Shown here in pieces: positions 35,013-43,900 of a stretch of DNA of 64,000 nucleotides. This DNA comes from Marinicella rhabdoformis. GTDB taxonomy: Bacteria; Pseudomonadota; Gammaproteobacteria; Xanthomonadales; Marinicellaceae. Location: positions 1 to 64,000 of the forward strand of contig NZ_VTFS01000003.1 in NCBI RefSeq assembly GCF_009671245.1. The letters are read 5' to 3'. The notes beneath the pieces were generated by a model. It was not told the DNA's origin and made no database searches. It saw only the letters and a list, made by a program, of their open reading frames with translations. Positions within the stretch are counted from its first letter, which is position 1. The number at the start of each line of letters is the position of its first letter. A program made the position numbers and the translations under genes.

Positions 35013-35746
35013 TGCCGTTTAACTCCATAAAAATCAATTTGAGGGTGCTACCCGTTTTACTGACCTGCTTTCTAGGCCTTTCACTGAGTCACACTGCCGG
35101 TGCCAATTCAAGTTTAAAACCATTCCAAGCAACTTATCACATTTATAAAGACGGCAAAATAATGGCCGAACAAAAAACCACACTGAAAAAATCACCTGAA
35201 GGCCTTTACATTCTTTCAGATGAAACCACTGGCACCCACGGACTCGCTTCTTTTACCGGCTTTGAACGCAGCGAAACTTCCCGCTTCAGTACCAACAACA
35301 GCCATTGGTCTGTGTACCAACATAATATGATACAAAAAGTGGCTTTCAGTAAACGACAATTCAACTTCAGTAACAATCAACAACAAACCCAAATACAAGG
35401 AACCCACAAGAAAAAACCATTCACTGCCAGCAACAAAGAACACCCAGTCTCTTCTCATATGCTTGCCGTTAGGCTCTCTGCACTGGCTTGCTTAGACGAC
35501 CAAACTGCTTTTACTGTCCCAGTATTAAAGTCAAAAAAAATATCTCGCTATCACTTTACAGCTGAAACCCTCGACAATAAATTAATCAAAGTCAGCCGCG
35601 AGTACCCGAAACAAAGTACCAGACAAAGCCACATCTGGTTTGATCCTGAGCAAAACTGTCTGGCAATCAAAACATCATACACAGATGATGACAGCTTGAT
35701 TGAAACCAAAATACACACATTCAATAGCAAACCAGTTGCACACTAA
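35012..35746 (+). CDS. DUF3108 domain-containing exported protein
   Basis: A 244-residue periplasmic protein. The start ATG at 35012 overlaps the purN stop; a GTG at 35009 is an alternative. It has a signal peptide (about residues 1-31, ending SHTAGA), then FQATYHIYKDGKIMAEQKTTLKK, the DUF3108 opening, and DETTGTHGLASFTGFERSETS. The C-terminal WFDPEQNCLAIKTSYT is family-typical. The function is unknown; members recur after purMN. Confidence 0.8.
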   Translation: MPFNSIKINLRVLPVLLTCFLGLSLSHTAGANSSLKPFQATYHIYKDGKIMAEQKTTLKKSPEGLYILSDETTGTHGLASFTGFERSETSRFSTNNSHWSVYQHNMIQKVAFSKRQFNFSNNQQQTQIQGTHKKKPFTASNKEHPVSSHMLAVRLSALACLDDQTAFTVPVLKSKKISRYHFTAETLDNKLIKVSREYPKQSTRQSHIWFDPEQNCLAIKTSYTDDDSLIETKIHTFNSKPVAH

Positions 35747-35766
35747 CTACGACTTGTTTAAGATAT

Positions 35767-35780
35767 ACGACAATATTCGT
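35767..35780 (+). promoter_or_regulatory. Candidate BlaI-type operator
   Basis: ACGA-CAATAT-TCGT, an inverted repeat with four-base arms, lies about 18 bases upstream of the BlaI-like start. MecI/BlaI regulators usually repress their own operon from such sites. The match is weak and the assignment is from position only. Confidence 0.3.
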
Positions 35781-35797
35781 TAATAAGCTTAAACAAT

Positions 35798-36181
35798 ATG
35801 AACACACCAAAACCAACCAAAACCGAATTGGCGATTCTTAATGTCATGTGGCAAATTTCTCCAGCCACTGTGCGGCAGATACATGAAGAGTTAATCAAAA
35901 AAGCCAAAACCAGTTACACAACCACCTTGAAAATGCTACAAGTCATGTATCAAAAAGGCTTGGTCAGCAGAAACAGTGAACAAAAAGCACACATATACGA
36001 GCCCATTCTGACTAAAAAAGAAACACAGGCACAAATGCTAGATGACTTGAAACACCGCTTGTTTGGGGGTTCCATCAGCTCTTTGGTTTTACAAGCACTG
36101 GGCAACAACTCAGAAACCAGCGCAAAAGAAATTGAAGAAATCAAAGCACTGTTGGAAAATGTAGAAAACAAAAACATCTGA
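35798..36181 (+). CDS. BlaI/MecI/CopY family transcriptional regulator
   Basis: A 127-residue repressor with an N-terminal winged helix: KPTKTELAILNVMWQISPATVRQIHEEL is the family signature, and TSYTTTLKMLQVMYQKGLVSR is the recognition helix and wing. The C-terminal part has a dimerisation helix (LFGGSISSLVLQAL). It is followed after 13 bases by its sensor-protease partner. Such pairs control beta-lactamases or, in many environmental bacteria, unknown genes. No beta-lactamase is in the window. Confidence 0.92.
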   Translation: MNTPKPTKTELAILNVMWQISPATVRQIHEELIKKAKTSYTTTLKMLQVMYQKGLVSRNSEQKAHIYEPILTKKETQAQMLDDLKHRLFGGSISSLVLQALGNNSETSAKEIEEIKALLENVENKNI

Positions 36182-36194
36182 TCTGGAGAATACC

Positions 36195-37952
36195 TTGTTT
36201 GACTCACACATCATCAATGCACTGGGATGGACCCTGATACATTTTTTATGGCAAGGAAGTGCCATAGTTCTGATTTATTGGTTAATTTCCCGAAGTTCAG
36301 AGTCTCTACATGCCAAATACTGGACCGGCATGTCTGCAGTGATGTTGTGTATATTAATTCCAACCAGTCAATTCATCAGTTTAATTCAACAATCTGAAGT
36401 CACAGAAAGCTTTTTTGTCATCAGCAGCAGTTACCAAAGCATGGCCCTAAAACCCATGTCAGCAATAGATACTGTCTTGATGCTGGTAAACCAAACACTA
36501 CCCATCCTGGTATTTTCTTGGGCACTTATAGTGACTTTATTAACCACCGGGCTGATTCGCTCATGGTTCAGGCTCAATGCCATCGAACATGACTGTGATG
36601 CCACTTTATCTGCCGAACTCAAACAGTTCATTAAAAACACAGCAATTAAACTCGACCTGGCAGCCATTCCAATCCTCAAAGTTTCTAAAAAAATCTTTGT
36701 ACCTGCAGCATACGGCATTTATAAGCCAACGGTTTTATTACCATTGAGTTTGATGAGTCAAATTCCAAAGGAACAGATTCATGCGATTATTACTCATGAG
36801 CTGTGTCACCTTAAACGCAATGACTACTTGCATAATATTTTACAATTAACTGCTGACATTTTGTTGTTTTTTCACCCTGCAATACGTTGGATGAATAATG
36901 ACATCAGGCAAGTCAGAGAACAATGCTGTGACCAATTAGTTCTATCTCAGGACACCCATGCAATCACCTACGCGAAAGCACTCACCAACATTGCCAGTTT
37001 AAGCAATGGCCATTCCTTTGGGCCTCGATTACAAATTGGTATCAATGATGGCTTGTTGTTAAAACGCGTCAAATTTCTACTACAAAACAAATCAAGCCAA
37101 TCATCTATCATGATGTTTTTACCCCTTGGCATTTTGTTACTGGCTTGTTTTTACTTATTTCAGTCAAACCAAGCCCCAATTGGGTTCTCAGACACATCCA
37201 CAACAAAGTCCAGTCAAAAGGAACCCAAAATAAACAAAAGATTGGTCAGCAACTTATTTTACCCAAAACAAAGACAGCAAAGTGATTTTACGCTTGCAGC
37301 AGAAACAGTCAAACCAGCTGAATCTTGGCGTTTAAACAACACATCCGTTGCAGAAACGTTCACAGCTGAAAGTCCAAAAAACGCTGCCATTACTGAAGAT
37401 TTTCAATTGCAGATTGTTGATGTTGAGATTGAAAACGCATTGCCAACCTCAGACCTCAGAAATGATTTACTTGATGCATTTGAATCGACACAGCCTGCCG
37501 TTCGCTACCCTGCGGTCGAGTTAACAACAATTAATGATTTAGAAATCATGAACCCAGTTGATAGCAATACGCACAAGTCAAATCACAACTTAAAAGCCAC
37601 ATCAGCATTGATTAAACCAAAATTAAAATCATATTTGGCACCTGAGTATCCAAATGAGTTTTGGAAGAAACAAGTAGAGCAAACCGTTATTGCCAGCTTT
37701 AAAATAAAACCCAACGGTAAACTTTATGACATTGAAATGAATTCTCAAGGCAATAATTATGTGGCTTTTGAACAAAACGTTAAAACCATATTGAGAAAAT
37801 GGCGATTTGAAAAAGACTCTTTGAACAGAACCAATATGCAGAAAACATACCAACAAATATTTGAGTTCAAACTCAGTTCGGTGTTAGAGAAAAACTGTCA
37901 AAGAGCAACAACTGGTTCGCGCATGAAAAAAGCGATCGCATGTAATCAGTAA
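36195..37952 (+). CDS. M56 family metallopeptidase (BlaR1-like) with TonB-type C-terminus
   Basis: A 585-residue membrane protease expected to cleave the BlaI partner. The frame starts at TTG 36195, placed by the RBS TCTGGAGA seven bases before; no nearby ATG fits. Four membrane helices occupy about residues 5-330, with the zinc motif HELCH (ITHELCHLKRND) between helices 3 and 4. The last 110 residues (KPKLKSYLAPEYPNEFW... ASFKIKPNGKLYDIEMNSQG... WRFEKDS) are a TonB C-terminal-like domain instead of the penicillin-binding domain of true BlaR1. So the signal is probably not a beta-lactam. Confidence 0.88.
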   Translation: MFDSHIINALGWTLIHFLWQGSAIVLIYWLISRSSESLHAKYWTGMSAVMLCILIPTSQFISLIQQSEVTESFFVISSSYQSMALKPMSAIDTVLMLVNQTLPILVFSWALIVTLLTTGLIRSWFRLNAIEHDCDATLSAELKQFIKNTAIKLDLAAIPILKVSKKIFVPAAYGIYKPTVLLPLSLMSQIPKEQIHAIITHELCHLKRNDYLHNILQLTADILLFFHPAIRWMNNDIRQVREQCCDQLVLSQDTHAITYAKALTNIASLSNGHSFGPRLQIGINDGLLLKRVKFLLQNKSSQSSIMMFLPLGILLLACFYLFQSNQAPIGFSDTSTTKSSQKEPKINKRLVSNLFYPKQRQQSDFTLAAETVKPAESWRLNNTSVAETFTAESPKNAAITEDFQLQIVDVEIENALPTSDLRNDLLDAFESTQPAVRYPAVELTTINDLEIMNPVDSNTHKSNHNLKATSALIKPKLKSYLAPEYPNEFWKKQVEQTVIASFKIKPNGKLYDIEMNSQGNNYVAFEQNVKTILRKWRFEKDSLNRTNMQKTYQQIFEFKLSSVLEKNCQRATTGSRMKKAIACNQ

Positions 37953-37977
37953 AGCATTTATTTATTTCAAGTCAAAT

Positions 37978-38006
37978 CAGGCGAACCAAACTGGTTCGCC
38001 TGTTTT
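37978..38006 (+). terminator. Intrinsic terminator after the BlaR1-like gene
   Basis: A perfect 11-pair stem CAGGCGAACCA / TGGTTCGCCTG with an AAC loop is followed by TTTT (38003-38006). Confidence 0.85.
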
Positions 38007-38049
38007 GGTTTCGGCATGTTAAAATATTCTTTTTTTAAAATGCTTAGAC

Positions 38050-38334
38050 ATGTCAAAAATTTACATTAAATACCCCTGTTCTGAACACCCCAAAGAAATC
38101 ATTGCCGAACGCGTAACTGAAATGTTACACAAATTAGAAAGTAAATATGGCATATCTCATGAATTTACTTGTGACGACCATTGTGATTTGTCAGGCTCTG
38201 GAATAGACGGGCAAGTGAAAATTCATGACGACGGCATAGAAATTGAAGCCAAACTGGGCTTTATGATGATGGCCTTCAAAGGCATGATTGAAAATGAAAT
38301 CCAAACCAAATTAGAAGAAACATTTTCAGAATAA
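38050..38334 (+). CDS. Polyhydroxyalkanoic acid system family protein
   Basis: A 94-residue protein of the PHA_gran_rgn family (PF09650 type): IYIKYPCSEHPKEIIAERVTEMLHKLESKYG opens with the family's paired helices, then DLSGSGIDGQVKIHDDGIEIEAKLGFMMMAFKGMIENEI closes it. In other species such small proteins occur with PHA granule genes but are also found alone, as here. A terminator follows directly. Confidence 0.8.
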   Translation: MSKIYIKYPCSEHPKEIIAERVTEMLHKLESKYGISHEFTCDDHCDLSGSGIDGQVKIHDDGIEIEAKLGFMMMAFKGMIENEIQTKLEETFSE

Positions 38335-38363
38335 AAAAAACCGGCTCATAGGCCGGTTTTTTC
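38333..38363. terminator. Bidirectional terminator between convergent genes
   Basis: CCGGC-TCATAG-GCCGG is flanked by A8 on the left and T6 on the right, so it can terminate transcription from both the small gene on the left and the peroxiredoxin gene on the right. Confidence 0.9.
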
Positions 38364-38380
38364 TTGATGCCACAAAATAA

Positions 38381-38836
38381 TTATGATTTACGTTTAATCA
38401 TTTCGCTTAATTCTTCGACAGAACGGCTGTAGATTGAAACTGGCTCTACGTGCTTATATTGAACTTCCATGTCTTTGTCCAATAAATAAATCGCACGCTG
38501 GATTCCAAACCAACCAAACGAATCATATTGCTTTGCTACCGCGCCGTCAGAGTCACTCAATATAGTAAACGGTAAATCTAAATCTTTTTTAAATGCCGCC
38601 AGATCCTTTGGCTGATTTCCACTGATGGCAATCACATCTACGTCCAACTCAGAAAACACATCCTGGCTGTCACGGTAATCAGACATTTGTTTATTACAAA
38701 CTGGCATACCGTCACCTGGGTAGAACACCAATAACACTTTGTTTTTTATCTTGCTAGATAATTTGAATGGTTTCCCATTGTCTGCCACCAAAGAAAAATC
38801 TGGCGCTTTATCACCTGTTGCTAAAGCCATATTCAA
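38381..38836 (-). CDS. Peroxiredoxin, BCP/AhpC-TSA type, with an altered active-site motif
   Basis: A 151-residue thioredoxin-fold peroxidase: APDFSLVADNGKPFKL opens the fold. The peroxidatic Cys lies in YPGDGMPVCNKQM. The family motif is P-x3-(T/S)-x2-C; here the Thr that activates the Cys is Met. The frame contains no other Cys, so a 1-Cys mechanism would need an external reductant. The start at 38836 has a second possible ATG at 38830. Activity may be reduced or the substrate different. Confidence 0.88.
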   Translation of the reverse strand: MNMALATGDKAPDFSLVADNGKPFKLSSKIKNKVLLVFYPGDGMPVCNKQMSDYRDSQDVFSELDVDVIAISGNQPKDLAAFKKDLDLPFTILSDSDGAVAKQYDSFGWFGIQRAIYLLDKDMEVQYKHVEPVSIYSRSVEELSEMIKRKS

Positions 38837-38962
38837 AACTCACTTGAAAAAGTAAACCGCGTATTTTAGCTGTTTTTGAACAAAATAAAAAGCCCACCAG
38901 CACTTGAGTAAAAAAAATGAAGTTTTTTTTTAAAAATAGGTAGCCAAAAACAAATTTTAGGC

Positions 38963-38968
38963 TATAAT
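38963..38968 (+). promoter_or_regulatory. -10 box of the tRNA-Ser gene
   Basis: TATAAT followed by TCGC lies 35 bases upstream of tRNA-Ser. The -35 region is poor. The TATAATTCGC context equals that of the first promoter at 228-233, suggesting a shared stable-RNA promoter design. Confidence 0.55.
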
Positions 38969-39002
38969 TCGCATCCTCGTTTAGTTACGAGCAGCTTGAT
39001 GC

Positions 39003-39093
39003 GGAGAGATGGCAGAGCGGCTGAATGCACCGGTCTTGAAAACCGGCATACGTTAATAGCGTATCTAGGGTTCAAATCCCTATCTCTCCGCCA
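39003..39093 (+). tRNA. tRNA-Ser(UGA)
   Basis: A class II tRNA: acceptor arm GGAGAGA (39003-39009) pairs TCTCTCC (39083-39089). The anticodon loop is CTTGAAA between CCGGT and ACCGG, giving anticodon TGA. A long variable arm (CATACG-TTAATAG-CGTATC) is typical of serine tRNAs, the T arm is GGGTTCAAATCCC, the discriminator is G and the CCA (39091-39093) is encoded. It is followed by decayed copies of itself and by hairpin elements, with no obvious terminator. Confidence 0.97.
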
Positions 39094-39307
39094 CATCAAC
39101 CTTCTTCATTACCTCATTTATCTGAACACCCAATTAATTTCATAAAAGACAGCTGAATGCACGCCCTTTTCGCAATCTTTTTCAAGGCTTCTTTGGCTTA
39201 CAGTATTTAAAAGCTCATTTATTTACCGAAAGATTTCCTGTTACTGACACTAACTCATCTTTAAGGCTGCCAAAACCGCCATGAAACGATTACGGGGCTG
39301 GTCTTGA

Positions 39308-39373
39308 AAAAATTGTCTGGAACAAATTTTAACGCCGAAGGCGCTCGAAGAGTGAATGGCAGGACGCCATTCA
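39308..39373 (+). repeat. GGA-loop hairpin element, copy A (in anticodon loop)
   Basis: Consecutive stem-loops: AAAAATTGT-CTGGA-ACAAATTTT (one mismatch), CGCC-GAA-GGCG, CTC-GAA-GAG and TGAATGGC-AGGAC-GCCATTCA. The element interrupts the decayed tRNA copy exactly where the intact gene reads CTTGAAAACC. The loops CTGGA and AGGAC are conserved in copy B while the stems differ. Confidence 0.7.
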
Positions 39374-39412
39374 TTAAAACCGGCATACGTTAATAGCGTA
39401 TCTAGGGTTCAC

Positions 39413-39476
39413 AAAATCATCTGGAATGATTTTGGATGCTGAAAGCACACGGAGTGTGAAAAACAGGACGTTTTTC
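39413..39476 (+). repeat. GGA-loop hairpin element, copy B (in T loop)
   Basis: AAAATCAT-CTGGA-ATGATTTT, GCT-GAA-AGC, CAC(A)C-GGA-GTGTG and GAAAAAC-AGGAC-GTTTTTC. Stem bases differ from copy A but still pair, which is compensatory change. Outer GGATG (39434-39438) and CATCC (39476-39480) may close the last three hairpins. It sits between GGTTCA and AATCCC of the decayed T arm. Confidence 0.7.
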
Positions 39477-39560
39477 ATCCAATCCCCAAAAACAGAAACA
39501 CCCTCTCCAACTAAACTATTTCCCTTACTTCAATCATTAAATCTTTTCCTAATAATAAAA

Positions 39561-39597
39561 TGGCGGAAGCATAAGTTAGCTTGAACTCCACGGTTCA
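39561..39597 (+). pseudogene. Second, more degraded tRNA-Ser remnant
   Basis: TGGCGGAAGCATAAGTTAGC resembles the 5' part and variable arm of tRNA-Ser with internal deletions, and GGTTCA (39592-39597) is the T-loop entry, again followed by a hairpin element. The match is patchy, so this is tentative. Confidence 0.4.
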
Positions 39598-39598
39598 C

Positions 39599-39699
39599 AA
39601 ATTTGAATGGATCAAATTTGGATGCCAAAGGCACCCAAGCCATACATTAAAGCAGTGTAAAAAACAGGACCCAAAAAACAACTAAGCCCATCCAATCCC
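39599..39699 (+). repeat. GGA-loop hairpin element, copy C (degenerate)
   Basis: AAATTTGA-ATGGA-TCAAATTT is a perfect first hairpin, followed by GCC-AAA-GGC. The last hairpin retains ACAGGAC but lost its right arm, and the element is about 25 bases longer than A and B. As in copy B it lies between GGTTCA and AATCCC. Confidence 0.6.
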
Positions 39700-39837
39700 C
39701 AAAAACAGAACCCCTCCCCAACTAAACAAACATACTAACTGCATCAGCATCATTCTTTCATTCGACAAAAAATAAACCTTTATCAATGACACACCTCTAA
39801 AATACATCACTTTCTGAGCGGCCCAATAAACCACAAC

Positions 39838-40911
39838 ATGTCAAAACACCAGACTACAAAAAACATCATTCTGACATGCTTTTTATTCTACTGTACCTCG
39901 ATTTTAAGCCAAACTGAACACACATTGGACGACCATGACTCTCATTTGCCTTTACAAATTCCTACACCTTTAAAAAACACACTAAGCAATCAGAACAAAA
40001 CCTCAATTAAAGAGTGGGTTGAGATTGAAATGCTTATTTCACCTTTCAGAACTATAAGTGAATTAAAAATATTACATAGTTCAGAAAATGTGACCTTTGA
40101 GCGCGACAGTTTAAAAAACATAAATAAGTTATCACGAAGCTTCATTCCAAAAAAAGAAAACGGCATGTATGTCTATTCTTCTTATATCTATAGATATGAC
40201 ATATTTTTTGATTTCTCTGATAATTATGATGGAAAAGTCATAAGAGGTAAGCCCCAGAACATTGAAAGCCAATCAGTTTTAAAAGAAATTAATCAAACGA
40301 AAAACCTGTTGATCTATTTCACGCATGAAGTACCAGAACAAACCTTTATTGCCGAGGTAACTTCCCACAACTCAGGTGATTTCTTAGCCATACAAATCAA
40401 AAAAAGCATTGGTATTCCTGGAAGCAACCAAACCCCCTACCTCAAACACATCGGCTTTAATACCCTGCAAAACAAAAACTTGATTTCATATTTTGAGTTT
40501 TATTCTGCTTATGGAAAGTACATCAATTACCCAAACGAAATCTTCAGAGATAAAAATGGTACACAATATCTACCAGCAACAGTCAATGAACACAAACCAC
40601 TGGCCGATAAAACTGAATACTGGACCAAAAGACCACATACCGCCAAACCACGATTCAAAGAAAACCTTCATTTATTCAGCAATTATTACGCAGAACTTGA
40701 TTCCATCAACTATGAAGGAACTATAAAACTTAAATCTACTGTTGAAGCCACAGGCTTACTCAGTGATACAATCATCACAGAAAGCAGTGGACTAAAGAGA
40801 CTGGATGAAATCACATTAAAAGTGTTAAAGCACCTTTATATGATTCCAGCTTACAAAAACCACCAGAATGTTGCCGATATAATCGACTTCGAAATTGAAT
40901 TTAAAAGGTAA
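39838..40911 (+). CDS. Exported protein with TonB-like C-terminus
   Basis: A 357-residue exported protein of unknown function. The signal peptide (about 1-25) ends in SILSQ. The middle (residues about 40-270) is unfamiliar. The last 80 residues (NYEGTIKLKSTVEATGLLSDTIITESSGLKRLDEITLKVLKHLYMIPAYKN) have the beta-alpha-beta layout of the TonB C-terminal domain, as in the BlaR1-like protein at 36195. It lacks the TonB N-terminal membrane anchor and Pro-rich spacer, so it is not a classical TonB. It is convergent with the SNF2 gene. Confidence 0.65.
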   Translation: MSKHQTTKNIILTCFLFYCTSILSQTEHTLDDHDSHLPLQIPTPLKNTLSNQNKTSIKEWVEIEMLISPFRTISELKILHSSENVTFERDSLKNINKLSRSFIPKKENGMYVYSSYIYRYDIFFDFSDNYDGKVIRGKPQNIESQSVLKEINQTKNLLIYFTHEVPEQTFIAEVTSHNSGDFLAIQIKKSIGIPGSNQTPYLKHIGFNTLQNKNLISYFEFYSAYGKYINYPNEIFRDKNGTQYLPATVNEHKPLADKTEYWTKRPHTAKPRFKENLHLFSNYYAELDSINYEGTIKLKSTVEATGLLSDTIITESSGLKRLDEITLKVLKHLYMIPAYKNHQNVADIIDFEIEFKR

Positions 40912-40926
40912 TCACCTGCAACTTAT

Positions 40927-43900
40927 TCACCCACCCAATGGCTCAAAGACACTTTCCCATTGTTGTTCACCCAGAATATCAGTCATGGTTTTGTTGTGGT
41001 TCAATACACTGTCAGCGAGCAGTTTCTTGTTGTTTTGCATGTCGTTGATTTTTTGTTCAACGGTACCGCGGGCTATCAACTTATAAACAAAGACTTGCTT
41101 GTCTTGTCCAATCCTGTGGGCGCGGTCACTGGCTTGTTTCTCAGCGGCAGGGTTCCACCAAGGATCGAAGTGTATCACCGTATCGGCTGCCGTCAGATTC
41201 AAGCCCGCACCACCGGCTTTTAAGCTGATAAGAAAGACTGGCACATTACCCTGTTGAAATTCATCCACCAAGCCGCTGCGCTTTGCAGCGGGTGTTTTTC
41301 CGGTCAGTTTCAAATAATCCACTTCAAGTGCTGAAAGCTCATCAGCAATGATTTTCAACATACTGGTAAATGACGAGAATATTAAAATACGGCGGCCGTC
41401 TTCTATTAAGGTTGGTAAAACCGTTCTCAACCAAGCCAGTTTGCCCGAGCCTGCTTGAGTTTCTTTGGATTCAGTTTGATCTTGACTGCTATTTTGGTCA
41501 TTACTTAGGCCCAACAATGCCGGGTGACAGCATACCTGCCTCAAACGCAGCAAGGCATTGCCAATCAGCAATGAATGACCTGACTTGTTATGCACCGCTT
41601 GACGTATCTCATCGGCCATACTCAATCGTACCGACTCATAAACAGCGGCTTGCATTTCTTCCAGTTCAATCAATTCAACCACTTCGGTCTTGTCAGGCAA
41701 TTCTGTGGCAACCTGCTCTTTCTTGCGGCGCATCATCAAAGGTGCGACACGCGCTTGCAATGCTTTTTGTTTCATTTCGTCACCGGCTTTTTCTATCGGC
41801 CATTGGTAAACATTTTGAAACTGCTTTTGTGAACCAAGAAAACCGGGCATCAAAAATTCAAACATCGACCACAACTCACCCAAATGATTTTCAATCGGCG
41901 TACCCGTCAAACACAACCTGTGTTTTGAGGGCACTTGCTTCACTGTTCTGCTGATTCTTGTTTTGCTGTTTTTGATGGCTTGAGCTTCATCGAGAACCAG
42001 CAAATGAAAGTCATGTTGGCGCAACTTTTCAACATCCCTCGATAAGGTCCCATAAGAAGTCAGCACCACATCTGCTTGTTTTATTTTTTTGTGTAAAGGT
42101 GCTCTGTTCTGACCCATTAATGCCAACACGGACAACTGCGGCGTGAATTTCGCACATTCACTTTGCCAATTACCAACCAAGCTGGTTGGCGTCACCACCA
42201 AACATGGCGTGGTCATTCTGCCCGATTGCTTTTCTGTCAAAATATGGGCCAATGTTTGTAGTGTTTTACCCAAACCCATGTCATCTGCCAAGATGCCCCC
42301 CAGGTCATGTTGAACCAAAAACTGAAGCCAAGACAAGCCTGATACTTGATATGCACGCAAAGTTGCATTTAAGCCACCTGGAACGGCCACTTCTGGTAAT
42401 TCATTGACCGACTTCAAGGCATCTGCCTTGTCCTTCAACCACAAGTCACCTTGCCATTGTAGGTTTTCAGGACTGTCCTGCCACACTTGTTCTAATTGAT
42501 TCAAGCGCAATAACTGACTGTCTTGTAACTTTAAGGAATCAGACGGTGCTTTCGTTGACAAATCATACAGTTCGCTCAATGTGGCAGCGATGTGCTTGAC
42601 CTTTTTATGTTCCACACCAATCCATTGTCCATCGTCTAACTGTATGCTCAACTGCTCTGCGGCCGTTTCTAAAGCACCTGTTTTTATGGCCTTGACCAAA
42701 TGCGGCAATAAATTAACCGGTTTACCATCAATCTCCACGCCCAAAGCCAAATCAAACCAAGGTGTGTCGGCATCTGATTGTATATTGGCAAACCATTTAT
42801 CACTGGTAACCTGATTATTGCGGAACGTGGCATCAAAGTCCACATGCCATCCGGCCCTTTTTAAAGCCAGTAACAACGGTGCATGACTGGTCAAATCAGG
42901 CTGCAAACAGCGGTCATTTACGGAAAATCGTTCTGCCACAGGTGCTTCATAGGCGGCATGCACAGAAGGCAGCTTTTCCAACTGAATACAATAGCCTGCC
43001 ACCGCATCTAATAATTGCTCATCTGCTGGCACCAGACCTTGACGCAAATCTTCTAAATTGAATGACACCTCGCCGACAGAAAATGATATTTGTGCCACAT
43101 CTAAAGTCATCGCTGTTTGTGGCGCCCATTCCAGCGTCATGCTGTGACTTATTACAGCCAAATGCGCCTGCATAGTGGTAGCACGCTTAACATCTATGGC
43201 AATGAATCGCTTGGTTTGGGCGGCTACTTTTTCTACAATGGCATTGTTGCCCTTGTGAAACCATACCCCTTGAAGCATGGCATCTAAAGCCGACTGACTG
43301 GCTTGGATGTGTGCTGCAGGATGATTGTCTTGCCACGTTAATGGCGGTCGATAGCATGCACGCCAAAAGCAGCGACCTGTGCCAACCATGGCTTTGAAAA
43401 GGGGTTTGTCTTTGGCACTTGAAAGCAGGTACTCATGAGCACCAGTTGCACCTGCCTTGTGCATCATATGCATGATTTGTTGATCTGCCAGACTGAGGAA
43501 TTTTGGCCTGACCTTCTTTAATAGTAAGCCACTGTCAATCTCGGCTTTTATTTGGTAACTGTCATCTTGATTCAGATAGGCCTTGTGTAAGCTGACCACA
43601 TACTGCCCCACACTTTCGTCATAATTCAACAGGTAAGCGACCCTGTGACGTGCCATGGGCGGGAAAGGATCGTGGCTTTGTCGTTGCAACCAATGAAAAA
43701 AGGCCATACGGACATCGCTGCTTTTCTTTAATTGCTGAGTGAATGGTGGCAACTGATCTAATCGTGACTTACTCTCTATCACCAAGGCACAAATATGGAC
43801 ACAAGGCTTGGGTATTGCACAACTACATTTTGCGACCAATTGTGATTCCAGTGGCCAGTGCAACTGACAATGCACTTCTTCAGTACCGTCATTCAGTTTT

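Larger units (their letters stand above)
39300..39486 (+). pseudogene. Decayed tRNA-Ser copy split by two insertions
   Basis: GGTCTTGAAAA (39300-39310) matches the anticodon arm of the intact tRNA. A 65-base insertion follows, and then 39376-39411 is identical over 36 bases to tRNA positions 39039-39074 (from the anticodon loop through the variable arm to the T loop). A second insertion follows, after which AATCCC (39481-39486) resumes the T arm. A further D-arm match (GCTGAATGCAC, about 39152-39162) lies upstream. Because the acceptor stem is gone it cannot be a working tRNA. Confidence 0.75.
39094..39837 (+). other. Long non-coding region with tRNA-Ser debris and hairpin elements
   Basis: The 744 bases between tRNA-Ser and the next CDS hold no credible protein gene. 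They contain fragments of tRNA-Ser, three related hairpin elements (entries below) and a direct repeat: about 38 bases from 39477 recur with few changes from 39690, both starting CATCCAATCCCC and ending CCAACTAAAC. The rest is AT-rich filler. Confidence 0.7.

Noticed and set aside
39300-39486. Possible second working tRNA with an intron
   Set aside because: The acceptor stem and 3' end are missing, and the insertions have no group I intron features.
39094-39740. CRISPR-like array
   Set aside because: Repeats are imperfect, not evenly spaced, and consist of hairpins with changing stems; no cas gene is present.
39838-40911. Considered as a genuine TonB protein
   Set aside because: No N-terminal membrane anchor or Pro-rich spacer; only the C-terminal fold resembles TonB.
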